Below, one piece after another: positions 36,462-45,502 of a stretch of 64,000 nucleotides of DNA. The position numbers and the translations under genes were made by a program. The notes beneath the pieces are model-generated. The model ran no database searches. It was not told where the DNA came from and saw only the letters and a program-made list of their open reading frames with translations. Position 1 is the first letter of the stretch, and each line of letters opens with the position of its first letter. The stretch is from Novipirellula artificiosorum (GTDB taxonomy: Bacteria > Planctomycetota > Planctomycetia > Pirellulales > Pirellulaceae). The DNA is taken from assembly GCF_007860135.1 (NCBI RefSeq), contig NZ_SJPV01000002.1, forward strand, positions 770,267 through 834,266, in the 5' to 3' direction.

Positions 36462-38762
36462 ATGAATCCCACTCCTTCAACAACCGTCAAACTTGATCGT
36501 GACGTCCGATTCTCAACTCGCGAGATCGGCGGACGAACCGCTTACGTTGCGCATCACCAAGCGACGGGGAAGTTCTATCAGTTTGGGCCTGAGGAATACC
36601 GGGTCGCGACATTGTTGGATGGGATCCACGGTGTCACGGACGTTCATGCCGTCGTGGTTGCGGATGGAATCGATTGGTCGGCCGAAGATGTTGCGCGGTT
36701 CATTGCTCAACTGATGCGCTGCAACCTTGCTGTGGTTGCGAGCGAACCGGTCACGGCGACCCAAAGGGCATCGACGGCGGAATCCGGTGCAATCGATAGG
36801 CCTGCGTCGTTGGCCCCCTGTCAAACCGACGAAACTCAAACGGATCGTTCCAAGGAATGCCCCTCGGCGACTTGCTTCACCGCACGCGACGAGCGGCCGA
36901 CCGCTTCGATTCCTCCAACTCCCGGGCCGGTGGAGCCGTCTCCTCCTCCGGCGCCAGCGGCGGCTGTGAGCGGATTGCAGAGAACACTAGGCTATTTGCC
37001 GTTGCTGATCAGCCAACGGATCCCGCTGTTTTATGGCGACTGGCTTGCGACCAAATTGGAGCGACGATTGGGTCGGTTGTTCTCACCCCTCGGCGCTGCG
37101 ATTTGGGGGGGATGCGTCGCGAGTGGGTTGATGGTTGTTTATGGACACTGGCACTCGTTTGCAGCCGAAATGCGGCATTTGTTTGATCCGCATCTATGGC
37201 CAATCATGATCTTGATTTGGTGCTTCGCGAAGATGGTCCACGAAGCAGGGCATGCGATCTGTGCCAAGCATCATGGTGTCTACGTGGGTCGTGTGGGGAT
37301 CATGTTCTTTTTTCTTGCCCCTTTGGCATACGTCGATGTGACCGATGCATGGCGTTTAAAGAGCCGATTTCAACGAGTGCAGATAGCACTCGGAGGCGTC
37401 TATTTGGAATTGGCAATGGCTTCGGTTGCCGCGTGGACATGGTGGATGATGCCAGAGGGCTATCTGAAACATCTGGCTGCACAGTTCTTTTTGATTTCTG
37501 GTCCTGCAACGTTGCTTGTCAATGCCAACCCTCTCCTGCGACTTGACGGATACTATGTCGTGTCCGATCTAACGGAGATCCCCAACCTGCGAATGCATGG
37601 CCGTCGTGATCTCACCGGCTTTTTGCAGTGGATGCTTTTGGGGATACCTCAAAGTCGATCGCTGATGGTTGGATGGCGGCGGAGCTTTGCATCGGCACAT
37701 GCTGCGTGCAGCGTTTTGTTTCAGATCGTATGGATGAGCGGACTGATCTTAGGCGTGGCGATGTGGGCCAAAGGATTGGGGATCTTGTTGGCGGTTGCTG
37801 CACTCTTGATGTGGTTTGTTCTACCGGCAATGCAATGGATCTACAAGGTTTGGCGGTTGGCGCCTGCCGAGCGTTTTGGGCTGAATCGTTATCGAAGTCG
37901 GTTGTTGTTCTACGCAACGTTAATCGTCAGCGTCCTTCCAAACTTAAGTACCAGTAACTCACCGCTGGACCGCAGAGTTCCGGTGGTTGTCCGGTTTCAA
38001 GACGAGCAAGTCGCGCGGTCCCCGAGCGATGCGTTTGTCGAGAGCGTCTACATCCACCGTGGTCAGCATGTCGAGAAAGGGACGGTGCTGGTTCAGCTCA
38101 CGGATCCCGATTTGGTGATTCGTCGCGACAAAATAGCAGATGAAGCGGAGCTAGCAGAAATGCAAGCGGTACAATTTCGTCGCCAAGGGCAATTGTCCAA
38201 AGCGGCAGCCTTTACGGAAAACGCTGATTCGTTGTCTCGCCAGCTGCAGGAACTTGACGACCAAGTCGCGCAGTTGACGGTGATCGCGGCTCGCGACGGC
38301 TATGTCGTTGGCAAGCAGATCGATACGCTGCCGGGACGCTTTGTTTCGCAAGGCTTCGAGTTGCTTCGTGTCTCGGACCCCAACGAAAAGGAGCTCTTGG
38401 CAGCCATTCCCGAAGACGACCTTGACGCGTATCAGCACGCCGCCGCGAAGGGTTTGGCGACAACGGTTCGGTTGCGGGGAGGTCAGTCGATCAAGGCGAC
38501 CCCAGCGTCGCTGCGTCCGCGTGCGTTTCGCAGCCTGATTCATCCCGCCTTTGCCGCGACCTCGGGTGGCCCCTTGGCGGTTGAGCCAGCACCGAATGAG
38601 ACAAACCAAGTTCGACTCGTCCAACCCCATCTGGAAAGCATCACCCAACTCGACCCCATCACAAGTGGGGAAGTCCGCGCCGGCCAGATCGGTACTCTGA
38701 CTATTCCCGACACTCGGCCGCTGTTGTCGCGGTTTTATGATGCCATGAACCAACGACCATGA
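36462..38762 (+). CDS. PqqD-like / M50 metalloprotease / HlyD fusion protein
   Basis: 766 residues. Residues ~10-95 form a PqqD-like winged helix (FGPEEYRVATLLDGIHGVTD). A Pro-rich linker (~100-170) leads to a multi-pass membrane region with the site-2-protease zinc motif HEAGH (His260, Glu261, His264) and NPLLRLDGYY, whose Asp362 is the third ligand. After further membrane helices, residues ~505-660 are HlyD-like (FVESVYIHRGQHVEKGTVLV, TVIAARDGYVVGKQI), placed outside the membrane. M50 proteases cut within membranes; here the fusion to an adaptor and the TolC/HlyD neighbours suggest processing linked to export. The PqqD-like domain often binds leader peptides, so it could recognise a substrate motif; that is inference. 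It starts 46 bases after adaptor 2. Confidence 0.88.
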   Translation: MNPTPSTTVKLDRDVRFSTREIGGRTAYVAHHQATGKFYQFGPEEYRVATLLDGIHGVTDVHAVVVADGIDWSAEDVARFIAQLMRCNLAVVASEPVTATQRASTAESGAIDRPASLAPCQTDETQTDRSKECPSATCFTARDERPTASIPPTPGPVEPSPPPAPAAAVSGLQRTLGYLPLLISQRIPLFYGDWLATKLERRLGRLFSPLGAAIWGGCVASGLMVVYGHWHSFAAEMRHLFDPHLWPIMILIWCFAKMVHEAGHAICAKHHGVYVGRVGIMFFFLAPLAYVDVTDAWRLKSRFQRVQIALGGVYLELAMASVAAWTWWMMPEGYLKHLAAQFFLISGPATLLVNANPLLRLDGYYVVSDLTEIPNLRMHGRRDLTGFLQWMLLGIPQSRSLMVGWRRSFASAHAACSVLFQIVWMSGLILGVAMWAKGLGILLAVAALLMWFVLPAMQWIYKVWRLAPAERFGLNRYRSRLLFYATLIVSVLPNLSTSNSPLDRRVPVVVRFQDEQVARSPSDAFVESVYIHRGQHVEKGTVLVQLTDPDLVIRRDKIADEAELAEMQAVQFRRQGQLSKAAAFTENADSLSRQLQELDDQVAQLTVIAARDGYVVGKQIDTLPGRFVSQGFELLRVSDPNEKELLAAIPEDDLDAYQHAAAKGLATTVRLRGGQSIKATPASLRPRAFRSLIHPAFAATSGGPLAVEPAPNETNQVRLVQPHLESITQLDPITSGEVRAGQIGTLTIPDTRPLLSRFYDAMNQRP

Positions 38763-38823
38763 CCCCTGTAACCCCTTGTATGCAATCAGCTTACACCGAT
38801 TGACTAAAAAACAGACTGCGCAG

Positions 38824-38895
38824 GTTGGAGTCGTAGGCTTAAGCCGATTCAGCAAGGATCCAGCACGCAATCGGCTAAAGCCTACCACTCCAACG
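38824..38895. repeat. REP-like inverted pair between convergent genes (cluster 3)
   Basis: GTTGGAGTCGTAGGCTTAAG with a GGCTTAAGCC palindrome faces GGCTAAAGCCTACCACTCCA in inverted orientation about 25 bases away. The pair sits between the ends of the M50 fusion gene and the cytidine deaminase gene, which converge, and could fold in either transcript as a bidirectional terminator or RNA stabiliser. Confidence 0.8.
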
Positions 38896-38915
38896 AATCA
38901 TCCGGGCTAGCCTTC

Positions 38916-39335
38916 CTAGGGATGTGATGGCAATCGCGATCCGTCGAATGCGTCGGGCAACAATTGGGCAAGACGCAGCACGCGGTGAGTACCATCGATG
39001 ACGTCGGTGACAATCACAGGCAAGTCGCTGCTGAATTCCATCAAGAATTGTCGGCAGGCACCACAGGGCGTGACACCTCCGACACTGGCGACTGCGATCG
39101 CACGCCAGTTTCGATATCCCGCCGCGATCGCCGAGGCCACCGCGACCCGCTCGGCACACAAACACATCGAATAGCTGGCGTTCTCAACATTGCAGCCCAC
39201 GATGATGACATCGTCATCCATCAGCAGCGCCGCACCGACGTAGAAATGGCTGTGAGGCGCGTACGCTTGGTCGCGCACCATGGTTGCGGCATGAGTCAGT
39301 CGTTCAATGTCTCTTGGCTTCAGTAACTCTGCCAT
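38916..39335 (-). CDS. cdd: Cytidine deaminase
   Basis: 139 residues, the usual length of tetrameric cytidine deaminases. The zinc/active-site motifs are complete: Cys60-Ala-Glu62 and Pro90-Cys91-Gly-Ala-Cys94. FYVGAALLMDDDVIIVGCNV and ENASYSMCLCAERVA are the family signatures. It converts cytidine and deoxycytidine to uridine forms in pyrimidine salvage. The nucleoside phosphorylase gene upstream on the same strand would act on its product, so the two form a salvage unit, now separated by a 125-bp mobile element only 25 bases before the start codon. Confidence 0.95.
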   Translation of the reverse strand: MAELLKPRDIERLTHAATMVRDQAYAPHSHFYVGAALLMDDDVIIVGCNVENASYSMCLCAERVAVASAIAAGYRNWRAIAVASVGGVTPCGACRQFLMEFSSDLPVIVTDVIDGTHRVLRLAQLLPDAFDGSRLPSHP

Positions 39336-39360
39336 CGCGATTGCTCAATTCATTAGACGA

Positions 39361-39485
39361 GTGGACCGTCAAGGTAAAAACTGCGAGTTGGGACGTAGTG
39401 GACTTCGCCAGAAGTCCTTTCGAACATTTGAGTTACGGATTTCTGGCGAAATCCACTACCCTAAATTTTAATGATGACGGTCCAC
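39361..39485. mobile_element. 125-bp MITE-like element, copy B
   Basis: Ends GTGGACCGTCA (39361-39371) and TGACGGTCCAC (39475-39485); inner arms at 39395-39417 and 39437-39459 match copy A in every base. Flanks ACGA and TCGT extend the inverted repeat. It lies in the 329-base gap between cdd and the phosphorylase gene; the rest of that gap (39486-39664) shows no gene or motif that I recognise. Confidence 0.85.
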
Positions 39486-39664
39486 TCGTGTGTTCGTTGA
39501 CCGCCAAATTTGGATAAACCACTTTGGTTAGAAAGGGTGCCAGGACCCCAAAATACGCCCCCCCTTTCCGAGGACAAGCTAAGACGGGACCTGAACAAAG
39601 CACTCGTGCAAAAGGGACAGGGGGAAAAGCCATTCCGCAGCATCCAGCCGCCGCCCTCATTGTA

Positions 39665-40969
39665 TCAAATCGACTTGCCGGTGTGAGTGTTGAGCCTTTC
39701 TAAAATGAGGGGATTCGCATGGATCTCATTGGGCCCCACATGGATCGCCTGGCGCAACGCTTCCACGTGATCTGAGCGAGTGGCGTGGGGGGCATAAACG
39801 CTCAAAAGGGGTTGGGAACGCTCGGTTCTGTCACCAATTCTGGCGTGGATTCGCACGCCCACGTCGGCGCGAATCTTGTCATCGGCTCGCTTCCTCCCTG
39901 CTCCCATTTCAACCAAGATCTGTCCGATCTTCTCGCAGTCGATCTTCTCGACCCATCCATTCGCCTCCGCCTCGATCGTTTCGTGCGGCGCCAGCGGAAG
40001 CGGAAAGCGATCGATTCCTCCTTGTGCCCGGACTATCTGCTCGAATCGTTCTCTCGCACTTCCCGAATCCAGGTGTTGGTTGAGACGCTCAATGGCTTTG
40101 TCTCGTTGCGGAAGGACTTGCGCTGCGATCAGTACGTTGGCGCAAAGTTCAATCGTCAACTCGCGAACCTCGCTGGGGCCCTTCCCCTCGAGCACCGCGA
40201 CCGCTTCATTCACTTCGATCGCATTGCCGACCGCTTCGCCGAGAGGTTGGTCCATGTCGGAGACAATGGCGGTAGTTGGCATGTTCGATTCGCAACCGAC
40301 TTGGATGATCGTGTTGGCCAGTTCCTTAGCCTGGCTTGCGGTCTTCATAAAGGCAGCCGATCCCACTTTGACATCCATCACCAAGGCATCGAGCCGCGCG
40401 GCAATTTTCTTGCTAAGAATACTGGCGGTGATCAGCGGAATGGACTCGACGGTGCCGGTGACATCGCGAATGGCATACAAGCGTCGATCCGCCGGAGCAA
40501 TCTCGTCGCTGGCACCACAGATGAATGCGCCGACCCGGCGAAGGATTTTATTGGATTGTTCGGTCGAGAGTTGAGTCTGGAATCCCTCGATCGCTTCAAG
40601 CTTATCAAGCGTGCCTCCGGTCAATCCAAGGCCTCGGCCGCTGATCATGGGCACATCCACGTCGAAGGTCGCCAGCAGCGGCGCCAGGACCAGTGAAATT
40701 TTGTCGCCGAGCCCGCCTGTGCTGTGTTTGTCGATTCGCGGGCGGTCGCTTGTTCGGGGCAAACGGTTGCCGGATTCCACCATGGCGGCGGTCAGATAAC
40801 GAGTCTCCGCAGCATCCATCCCTTGAATACAAATTGCCATCGCAAGAGCGGACATTTGATAGTCGGCGACCGAGCCCGAGCAAAATCCATCGATCAGAAA
40901 GTAGATTTCTTGTTCGTTGAGAACTTGACCCTCTCGTTTTTTTGCCAATAGTGATGCAGGAATCATCGC
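39665..40969 (-). CDS. Pyrimidine-nucleoside (thymidine/uridine) phosphorylase
   Basis: 434 residues from ATG 40969. DKHSTGGLGDK binds phosphate, and SGRGLGLTGGTLDKLEAI matches the thymidine/pyrimidine-nucleoside phosphorylase signature. The enzyme splits pyrimidine nucleosides with phosphate to free base and (deoxy)ribose 1-phosphate. The start is chosen because AAGGAT lies 9 bases before ATG 40969 and MIPASLLAKKREGQ matches the family N-terminus; upstream ATG 40999 and GTG 41023 are alternatives. Whether it is DeoA or Pdp by specificity cannot be decided here. It is divergent from the HtrA-like gene and upstream of cdd. Confidence 0.92.
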   Translation of the reverse strand, partial: AMIPASLLAKKREGQVLNEQEIYFLIDGFCSGSVADYQMSALAMAICIQGMDAAETRYLTAAMVESGNRLPRTSDRPRIDKHSTGGLGDKISLVLAPLLATFDVDVPMISGRGLGLTGGTLDKLEAIEGFQTQLSTEQSNKILRRVGAFICGASDEIAPADRRLYAIRDVTGTVESIPLITASILSKKIAARLDALVMDVKVGSAAFMKTASQAKELANTIIQVGCESNMPTTAIVSDMDQPLGEAVGNAIEVNEAVAVLEGKGPSEVRELTIELCANVLIAAQVLPQRDKAIERLNQHLDSGSARERFEQIVRAQGGIDRFPLPLAPHETIEAEANGWVEKIDCEKIGQILVEMGAGRKRADDKIRADVGVRIHARIGDRTERSQPLLSVYAPHATRSDHVEALRQAIHVGPNEIHANPLILERLNTHTGKSI

Positions 40970-41105
40970 GAACCGATCCTTGAGAAAACGGGTTGCCATG
41001 GACTGAACATACCATCGCTTCACTCGTTATATTGGATTTTGCTTGACAGGGCATCCGCAATCCGATGGCGACACCGATCGCTTTCTTCTACTGAAAAGAA
41101 CTGAT

Positions 41106-42356
41106 ATGAACCGAAGTCTTCCTTGCTTTCCTCCGACCGCGCTGTTGCTCTGTCTGTTACCTCTGCTTTTCGTCTCCACCGTGGCTCGGGCAGACGAACT
41201 CGGCGCGGAGGGTTTGGATCAGGAAAGCGCCCAAGATATCCAGGCTGGACCCCGTGCGCTGTCCCGAGCGTTTCGGTTGGCTGCACGGCAAGCCACCCCG
41301 TCGGTCGTGACGGTTTACTCCTACGGCCAAAATGTCGAATCCGATGGCCAGCAAGAGGCAGCGGATGCCGACACCGATCAACCAGGACCGACGCCACCGC
41401 CTCGGGAAAACGTCGATGGCGACTCGTTGCAATTGACGGGACTTGGCTCGGGGGTGATTGTCGACCCCAGTGGTTTGATCATCACCAATAACCATGTGAT
41501 TACCGGGGCGAAGAAGGTCGTGGTTCAATTGGCGGACGAAACCGAGATTGAAGCGAGCGAAGTGCACGGCGACCCGGATAGCGACATCGCCATCGTTCGC
41601 ATTGAACGGGAGCAACCATTTCAAGCAGCCGGGCTCGCGGACAGCGACAGGGTGGAAATTGGAGATTGGGTCCTGGCGATCGGCAGTCCCTTTCGACTCG
41701 AGGCGACCGTCAGTGCAGGGATCATCAGTGCCAAGAATCGAACGCTGGTGCGAATTCGTCGAGGACGGTTGTTGCAAACCGATGCCGCAATCAATCCGGG
41801 GAATTCAGGGGGCCCGCTTGTGGACTTGGATGGCAAAGCCATTGCGATCAGTACGGCAATCGCGACCCGAAGCGGTGGCTATCAAGGCATCGGATTTGCC
41901 ATTCCGATCAACCAAGCCAAGTGGATTGCGGATGAATTGGACCACCATGGAAGGGTTCGCCGCGCAGCGATCGGGATCGTGCTTGCGGAACTGAATCCAA
42001 AGAATGCAAAGATCTTCAAACTTCCCGTTGGTTTAGGGGTCGTTGCCTACCAGGTGATCGAAGGATCGGCAGCCGATCGCGCCGGACTAAAACCGCTCGA
42101 TGTGATTTTGGAGTTCGCCGGTGAGCGAGTTCGCAAGCCAAGCACGTTGCAAGAAGTCGTCGAGCGGAAACCGGTCGGTTCAACTCAAGAGGTGAAGATC
42201 TATCGCAGGGGCGAAGAGATCGTGTTGACGGTGGAACTTGCGACGCTTGAGGACCCAACGCTGGGGGGCGAGAAGGAAGCTGAGGGTGAGGAAGAGAAAG
42301 CTAGCGAAGAGGCTGGCACTGACGAAGACGAGGATGCCGCTGCTTTGGAGGAATGA
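41106..42356 (+). CDS. HtrA/DegP-like periplasmic serine protease
   Basis: 416 residues with a signal peptide (LLLCLLPLLFVSTVARA). The catalytic triad is visible: His130 in IITNNHVI, Asp160 in DSDIAIVRI and Ser234 in NPGNSGGPL. One PDZ domain follows (LGVVAYQVIEGSAADRAGLK, PLDVILEFAGERV). The last ~30 residues are strongly acidic (Glu/Asp-rich), which is unusual for the family. HtrA proteases degrade or refold damaged envelope proteins. ATG 41106 is preferred over a TTG at 41043, since it directly starts the signal peptide. A REP-like cluster follows within 10 bases. Confidence 0.92.
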   Translation: MNRSLPCFPPTALLLCLLPLLFVSTVARADELGAEGLDQESAQDIQAGPRALSRAFRLAARQATPSVVTVYSYGQNVESDGQQEAADADTDQPGPTPPPRENVDGDSLQLTGLGSGVIVDPSGLIITNNHVITGAKKVVVQLADETEIEASEVHGDPDSDIAIVRIEREQPFQAAGLADSDRVEIGDWVLAIGSPFRLEATVSAGIISAKNRTLVRIRRGRLLQTDAAINPGNSGGPLVDLDGKAIAISTAIATRSGGYQGIGFAIPINQAKWIADELDHHGRVRRAAIGIVLAELNPKNAKIFKLPVGLGVVAYQVIEGSAADRAGLKPLDVILEFAGERVRKPSTLQEVVERKPVGSTQEVKIYRRGEEIVLTVELATLEDPTLGGEKEAEGEEEKASEEAGTDEDEDAAALEE

Positions 42357-42362
42357 AGTGCT

Positions 42363-42538
42363 GTTGGAGTTCACGCTTCAGCATGCGACCGAGCAAGCCC
42401 CCAACCGAAGTCGCTTAAAGGCTACGACTCCAGCGCGTTGGAGTTCAGGCTTTAGCCGCCCGAGTGAGCAAGCATCCCCAACCGCAGTCGCCTAAAGGCT
42501 ACGACTCCAGCGCGTCGGAGTTCAGGCTCTAGCCGCCG
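42363..42538. repeat. REP-like repeat cluster 4 between convergent genes (five units)
   Basis: One degenerate unit (GTTGGAGTTCACGCTTCAGC), two alpha units in inverted orientation ([T/C]TAAAGGCTACGACTCCAGC) and two beta units (GGAGTTCAGGCT[T/C]TAGCCGC) alternate. They fill most of the gap between the convergent htrA-like and ankyrin genes. Linkers such as GAGTGAGCAAGC resemble those in arrays 1 and 2 only loosely. Confidence 0.8.
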
Positions 42539-42626
42539 GATCGAGCATGGGTTAGAGAAGTTGCCGTCGTGTCGCTTCACGCTGCGATCCATGAAGACGA
42601 CTTGATCCGAGAGCATCGAGTCGATT

Positions 42627-44063
42627 CTATGGCGACGTTTTCAGGGCCAATTCCAGCGCGGTGACGGTTTCAGGCGATGGTTTAAACGAGCCAGGCCGAT
42701 GGCCTTGGGCGATCATCACCGGCGTCCAGCCCGATTGGTTCTTGTGATTCCAAGTGTCCGGATCGGCGCCGTGGGCAGCCAAGTAGGTCACGACGGCGGG
42801 GAAGTTGCGATAGGCGGCTCCATGCATGGCCGTCTCTTGGTTGGCATCGACGGTGTTCACGTCCGCCCCGCAAGAAATCAAGAACTCCAATGCCTGAAGC
42901 ACCTCTCTCTCCGTGCCCGCTTCCTCGCCGACCGCCCGTACGCCAACGCCTGCTGCGGCCATCAGCGGAGTGCAGCCCTCGACATTGCCAAGGATCGGGT
43001 CGGCACCGAGCTCGAACAGCACGTGCATCAGCGGCAGATCGGCGGTTTTGGCGGCCCACAACATCGGTGTGGCTCCGCGAGGGTTCAGCACCGCCCGTCC
43101 ACCTTTGCCGGATTCGAGTTTCCGGTTGACGTCCGCACCGGCATCGACCAATGCCCGCACAAACTGCAAATCGGTGATGTTTCCTGAGCCTCTTGGAGGC
43201 GGGTCACCATCGGGGTTGTCGCCGCGGTTCGGCTTGCGAACCCAAGTGAGGACATGCAGCGGTGTGAACCCGCTACGTTGGTCGTTCGGATCGGCCCCGT
43301 AGCCGATCAGCTGCATGGCCAATTCAAAATGGCCGCTCTCGACTGCCAGAATCAAAGCGGAGGTTCCCGCTCGCGGTGCACGCTCACCAGACTTTGTGGC
43401 GGGTAGGGCTGCATTGACGTCGACTCCTGCTTCGATGAGACGATCGACAATTTTCGGGTGGCCATCGCGAGCGGCAAACATCAAGGCAGTGAAGCCACCT
43501 TTGCTGGTTGCCGCTGGATCCGCACCTTCGGTCAACAGTGCATCGACGGCAGCAAAGTTGCCGTGCGCGGCTGCCCACATGATCGCCGTTTGCCCGCGTC
43601 GTTCGGTCGCCTCCAGTTCCGCTCCGTGTGAGCGTAACAACTTGATCGATACAGGATTGTCACATTTTGACGCAAGCATCAGCGGTGTCACGCCACCGGT
43701 TTGAGTCGCGTTCGCATCAGCGGACGCTTCCAGTAATGTGCCGACGAGTTTGGCATTGCCGGCCGAACAAGCAATCGATAACGGAGTGATGTCGTATCGA
43801 GTGGTTGCATTGACATTCGCACCCGCTTCGATCAACTGTCGGGTTGTGGTGACGTTTTGGTGAAAGACGGACCAATGGATCGCGGTCATCCCATCGGGTT
43901 GCGGATCGCTGGGGGAATGGCCTTGGGAGATCAGGTCCGAGACACGTTGCCACTGCTGCGATTGTGCTGCATCGGCGATCGGCGATGAATCCTCCGCGCG
44001 AACGACCGAAACGCAGATCGCGAAGGTTGTGGCGAGGAGGCGAAGGTGAATGGCGAGATTCAT
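42627..44063 (-). CDS. Exported ankyrin-repeat protein
   Basis: 478 residues with a signal peptide (LLATTFAICVSVVRAE). About eleven ankyrin repeats cover nearly the whole mature protein, for example GMTAIHWSVFHQNVTTTRQL, GVTPLMLASKCDNPVSIKLL, GQTAIMWAAAHGNFAAVDAL and GFTALMFAARDGHPKIVDRL. Ankyrin repeats mediate protein binding; no catalytic domain is present. In planctomycetes such genes commonly stand beside DUF1552/DUF1592 genes, as here: it lies 68 bases downstream of the DUF1552 gene on the same strand and is probably cotranscribed. Its specific partner is unknown. Confidence 0.9.
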   Translation of the reverse strand: MNLAIHLRLLATTFAICVSVVRAEDSSPIADAAQSQQWQRVSDLISQGHSPSDPQPDGMTAIHWSVFHQNVTTTRQLIEAGANVNATTRYDITPLSIACSAGNAKLVGTLLEASADANATQTGGVTPLMLASKCDNPVSIKLLRSHGAELEATERRGQTAIMWAAAHGNFAAVDALLTEGADPAATSKGGFTALMFAARDGHPKIVDRLIEAGVDVNAALPATKSGERAPRAGTSALILAVESGHFELAMQLIGYGADPNDQRSGFTPLHVLTWVRKPNRGDNPDGDPPPRGSGNITDLQFVRALVDAGADVNRKLESGKGGRAVLNPRGATPMLWAAKTADLPLMHVLFELGADPILGNVEGCTPLMAAAGVGVRAVGEEAGTEREVLQALEFLISCGADVNTVDANQETAMHGAAYRNFPAVVTYLAAHGADPDTWNHKNQSGWTPVMIAQGHRPGSFKPSPETVTALELALKTSP

Positions 44064-44131
44064 AGGGCGGTTGTCGAGACGTCTTCGAAAAGAGCAAAGG
44101 TCGGGTGGATGGAATCGCAGCGCCGCGTGGC

Positions 44132-45502
44132 CTAGACCGACAAGGGTTCGAACAACTCGGATGCCGTTCCATCGCTGTCCGCGAACGAATCCATTTCAAC
44201 CCCGACTTTGTTCAGCAGGGTTAAGTGAAGATTCGCCAACGGTGTGGGGGATGGATAACGAATGTGGCGGCCTCCTTGCATGTTGCCTGCGGCTCCGCCA
44301 GCAACCAAAATCGGAAGATCGGTATGATCGTGGGCATCGGAATCGCCCATCCCGCTGCCATACAGGTACAGCGAATGGTCCAACAAGGATCCGTTCCCTT
44401 CGGGCGTCGCCGCCATCTTCTCCAAAAACTCTGCAAACAGCGACACATGGAATTGGTTGATCTTGGCAATCTTTTCGAGCTTCTCGGGATTCTTGCCATG
44501 GTGCGACACGGGATGATGCGGCTCAGGGACCCCGATTTCCGGATACGACCGAGTGCTGGCTTCGCGAGCCAATTGGAAGGACACGATTCGCGTGATGTCG
44601 CCTTGGAATGCCAATAGCTGTAAATCAAACATCAATCGTGCATGGTCGGCATAGGCGGCGGGGACACCCACCGGTCGATCCAAGTCGGGCAGCGGATTGT
44701 CAGCAACGTTTGCCTCGGCTTGTTGAATCCGTTGCTCGACTTGGCGAACGCTGTCAAAGTAATCATCGACCTTGTTGCGATCTTTTGCACCGAGTTGCTT
44801 CTTGAACCGTTGCATCTCTTCGGCGACGGCATCAAGCAGACTGGATCGTCGCCGCAGTGCCGCACGACGCTGCATGGGCGAGCCCCCTTCGCCGAAAAGA
44901 CTCTCAAACACGATTCGCGGGTGAGCTTCCGACGGCAACGGTGTCGTCGGTGAGGACCAGGAGAGGTTGTTTTGATAGGCACATGCGTATCCATTGTCAC
45001 ATTGACCCACGTTATTCAGCAGGTCCATGGCCAATTCCAACGAAGCCAATTGAGTTTGGCTCCCGAAGTGTTTGGCGGCGATCTGGTCAACGGTCACGCC
45101 AAGCTCGTAGTCGGAGCTCTCGGTACGTTTCGCTCGTGCTGCACTCAAGAACGCGGCGTTGGACGTCGCGTGAGATCCGGGATAGGCGTTGCGCAGCTCC
45201 ATCCCGGTCACGACCGTCACTTGATCTTTGACATTTTCCAGCGGCTGCAATGTGAACGGCAGAGAACCAAGGGAGTCGTTGCTGGGCGGGTCCGACGAAT
45301 CATGCTCCGGTGTCCACTGACGTGGATTGAATCCCATCGGAATGTAGACATACCCTAGTCGGCGCAACTTCGAAGCGTCCGCGGCCGTTTCGGCCAATGC
45401 GGTGTTTGCGGGAATCATCGCATCGAGTAAAGGCAACGAAAACGCGACGCCAGCGCCTCGCAAAAGCGTTCGCCGCGAGAGGGCGTTTTGGTTGAACGTC
45501 AT
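44132..45502 (-). CDS. DUF1552 protein (Tat-exported)
   Basis: 456 residues with a twin-arginine leader (LSRRTLLRGAGVAFSLPLLD). The body matches DUF1552: GYVYIPMGFNPRQWTPEHD, VVTGMELRNAYPGSHATSNA, GVTVDQIAAKHFGSQTQLAS and HHPVSHHGKNPEKLEKI. DUF1552 is distantly related to the sulfatase/DUF1501 group and is nearly always paired with a DUF1592 cytochrome-like protein in planctomycetes; a role in extracellular redox or polymer metabolism is suspected but unproven. The start ATG overlaps the stop of the DUF1592 gene (ATGA), so the two are coupled. Confidence 0.93.
   Translation of the reverse strand: MTFNQNALSRRTLLRGAGVAFSLPLLDAMIPANTALAETAADASKLRRLGYVYIPMGFNPRQWTPEHDSSDPPSNDSLGSLPFTLQPLENVKDQVTVVTGMELRNAYPGSHATSNAAFLSAARAKRTESSDYELGVTVDQIAAKHFGSQTQLASLELAMDLLNNVGQCDNGYACAYQNNLSWSSPTTPLPSEAHPRIVFESLFGEGGSPMQRRAALRRRSSLLDAVAEEMQRFKKQLGAKDRNKVDDYFDSVRQVEQRIQQAEANVADNPLPDLDRPVGVPAAYADHARLMFDLQLLAFQGDITRIVSFQLAREASTRSYPEIGVPEPHHPVSHHGKNPEKLEKIAKINQFHVSLFAEFLEKMAATPEGNGSLLDHSLYLYGSGMGDSDAHDHTDLPILVAGGAAGNMQGGRHIRYPSPTPLANLHLTLLNKVGVEMDSFADSDGTASELFEPLSV

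Noticed and set aside
38151..38888. A 245-codon minus-strand open frame
   Set aside because: Antisense to the M50 fusion gene and running into the REP-like pair.
39785..40696. A 303-codon plus-strand open frame
   Set aside because: Antisense to the well-supported phosphorylase gene.
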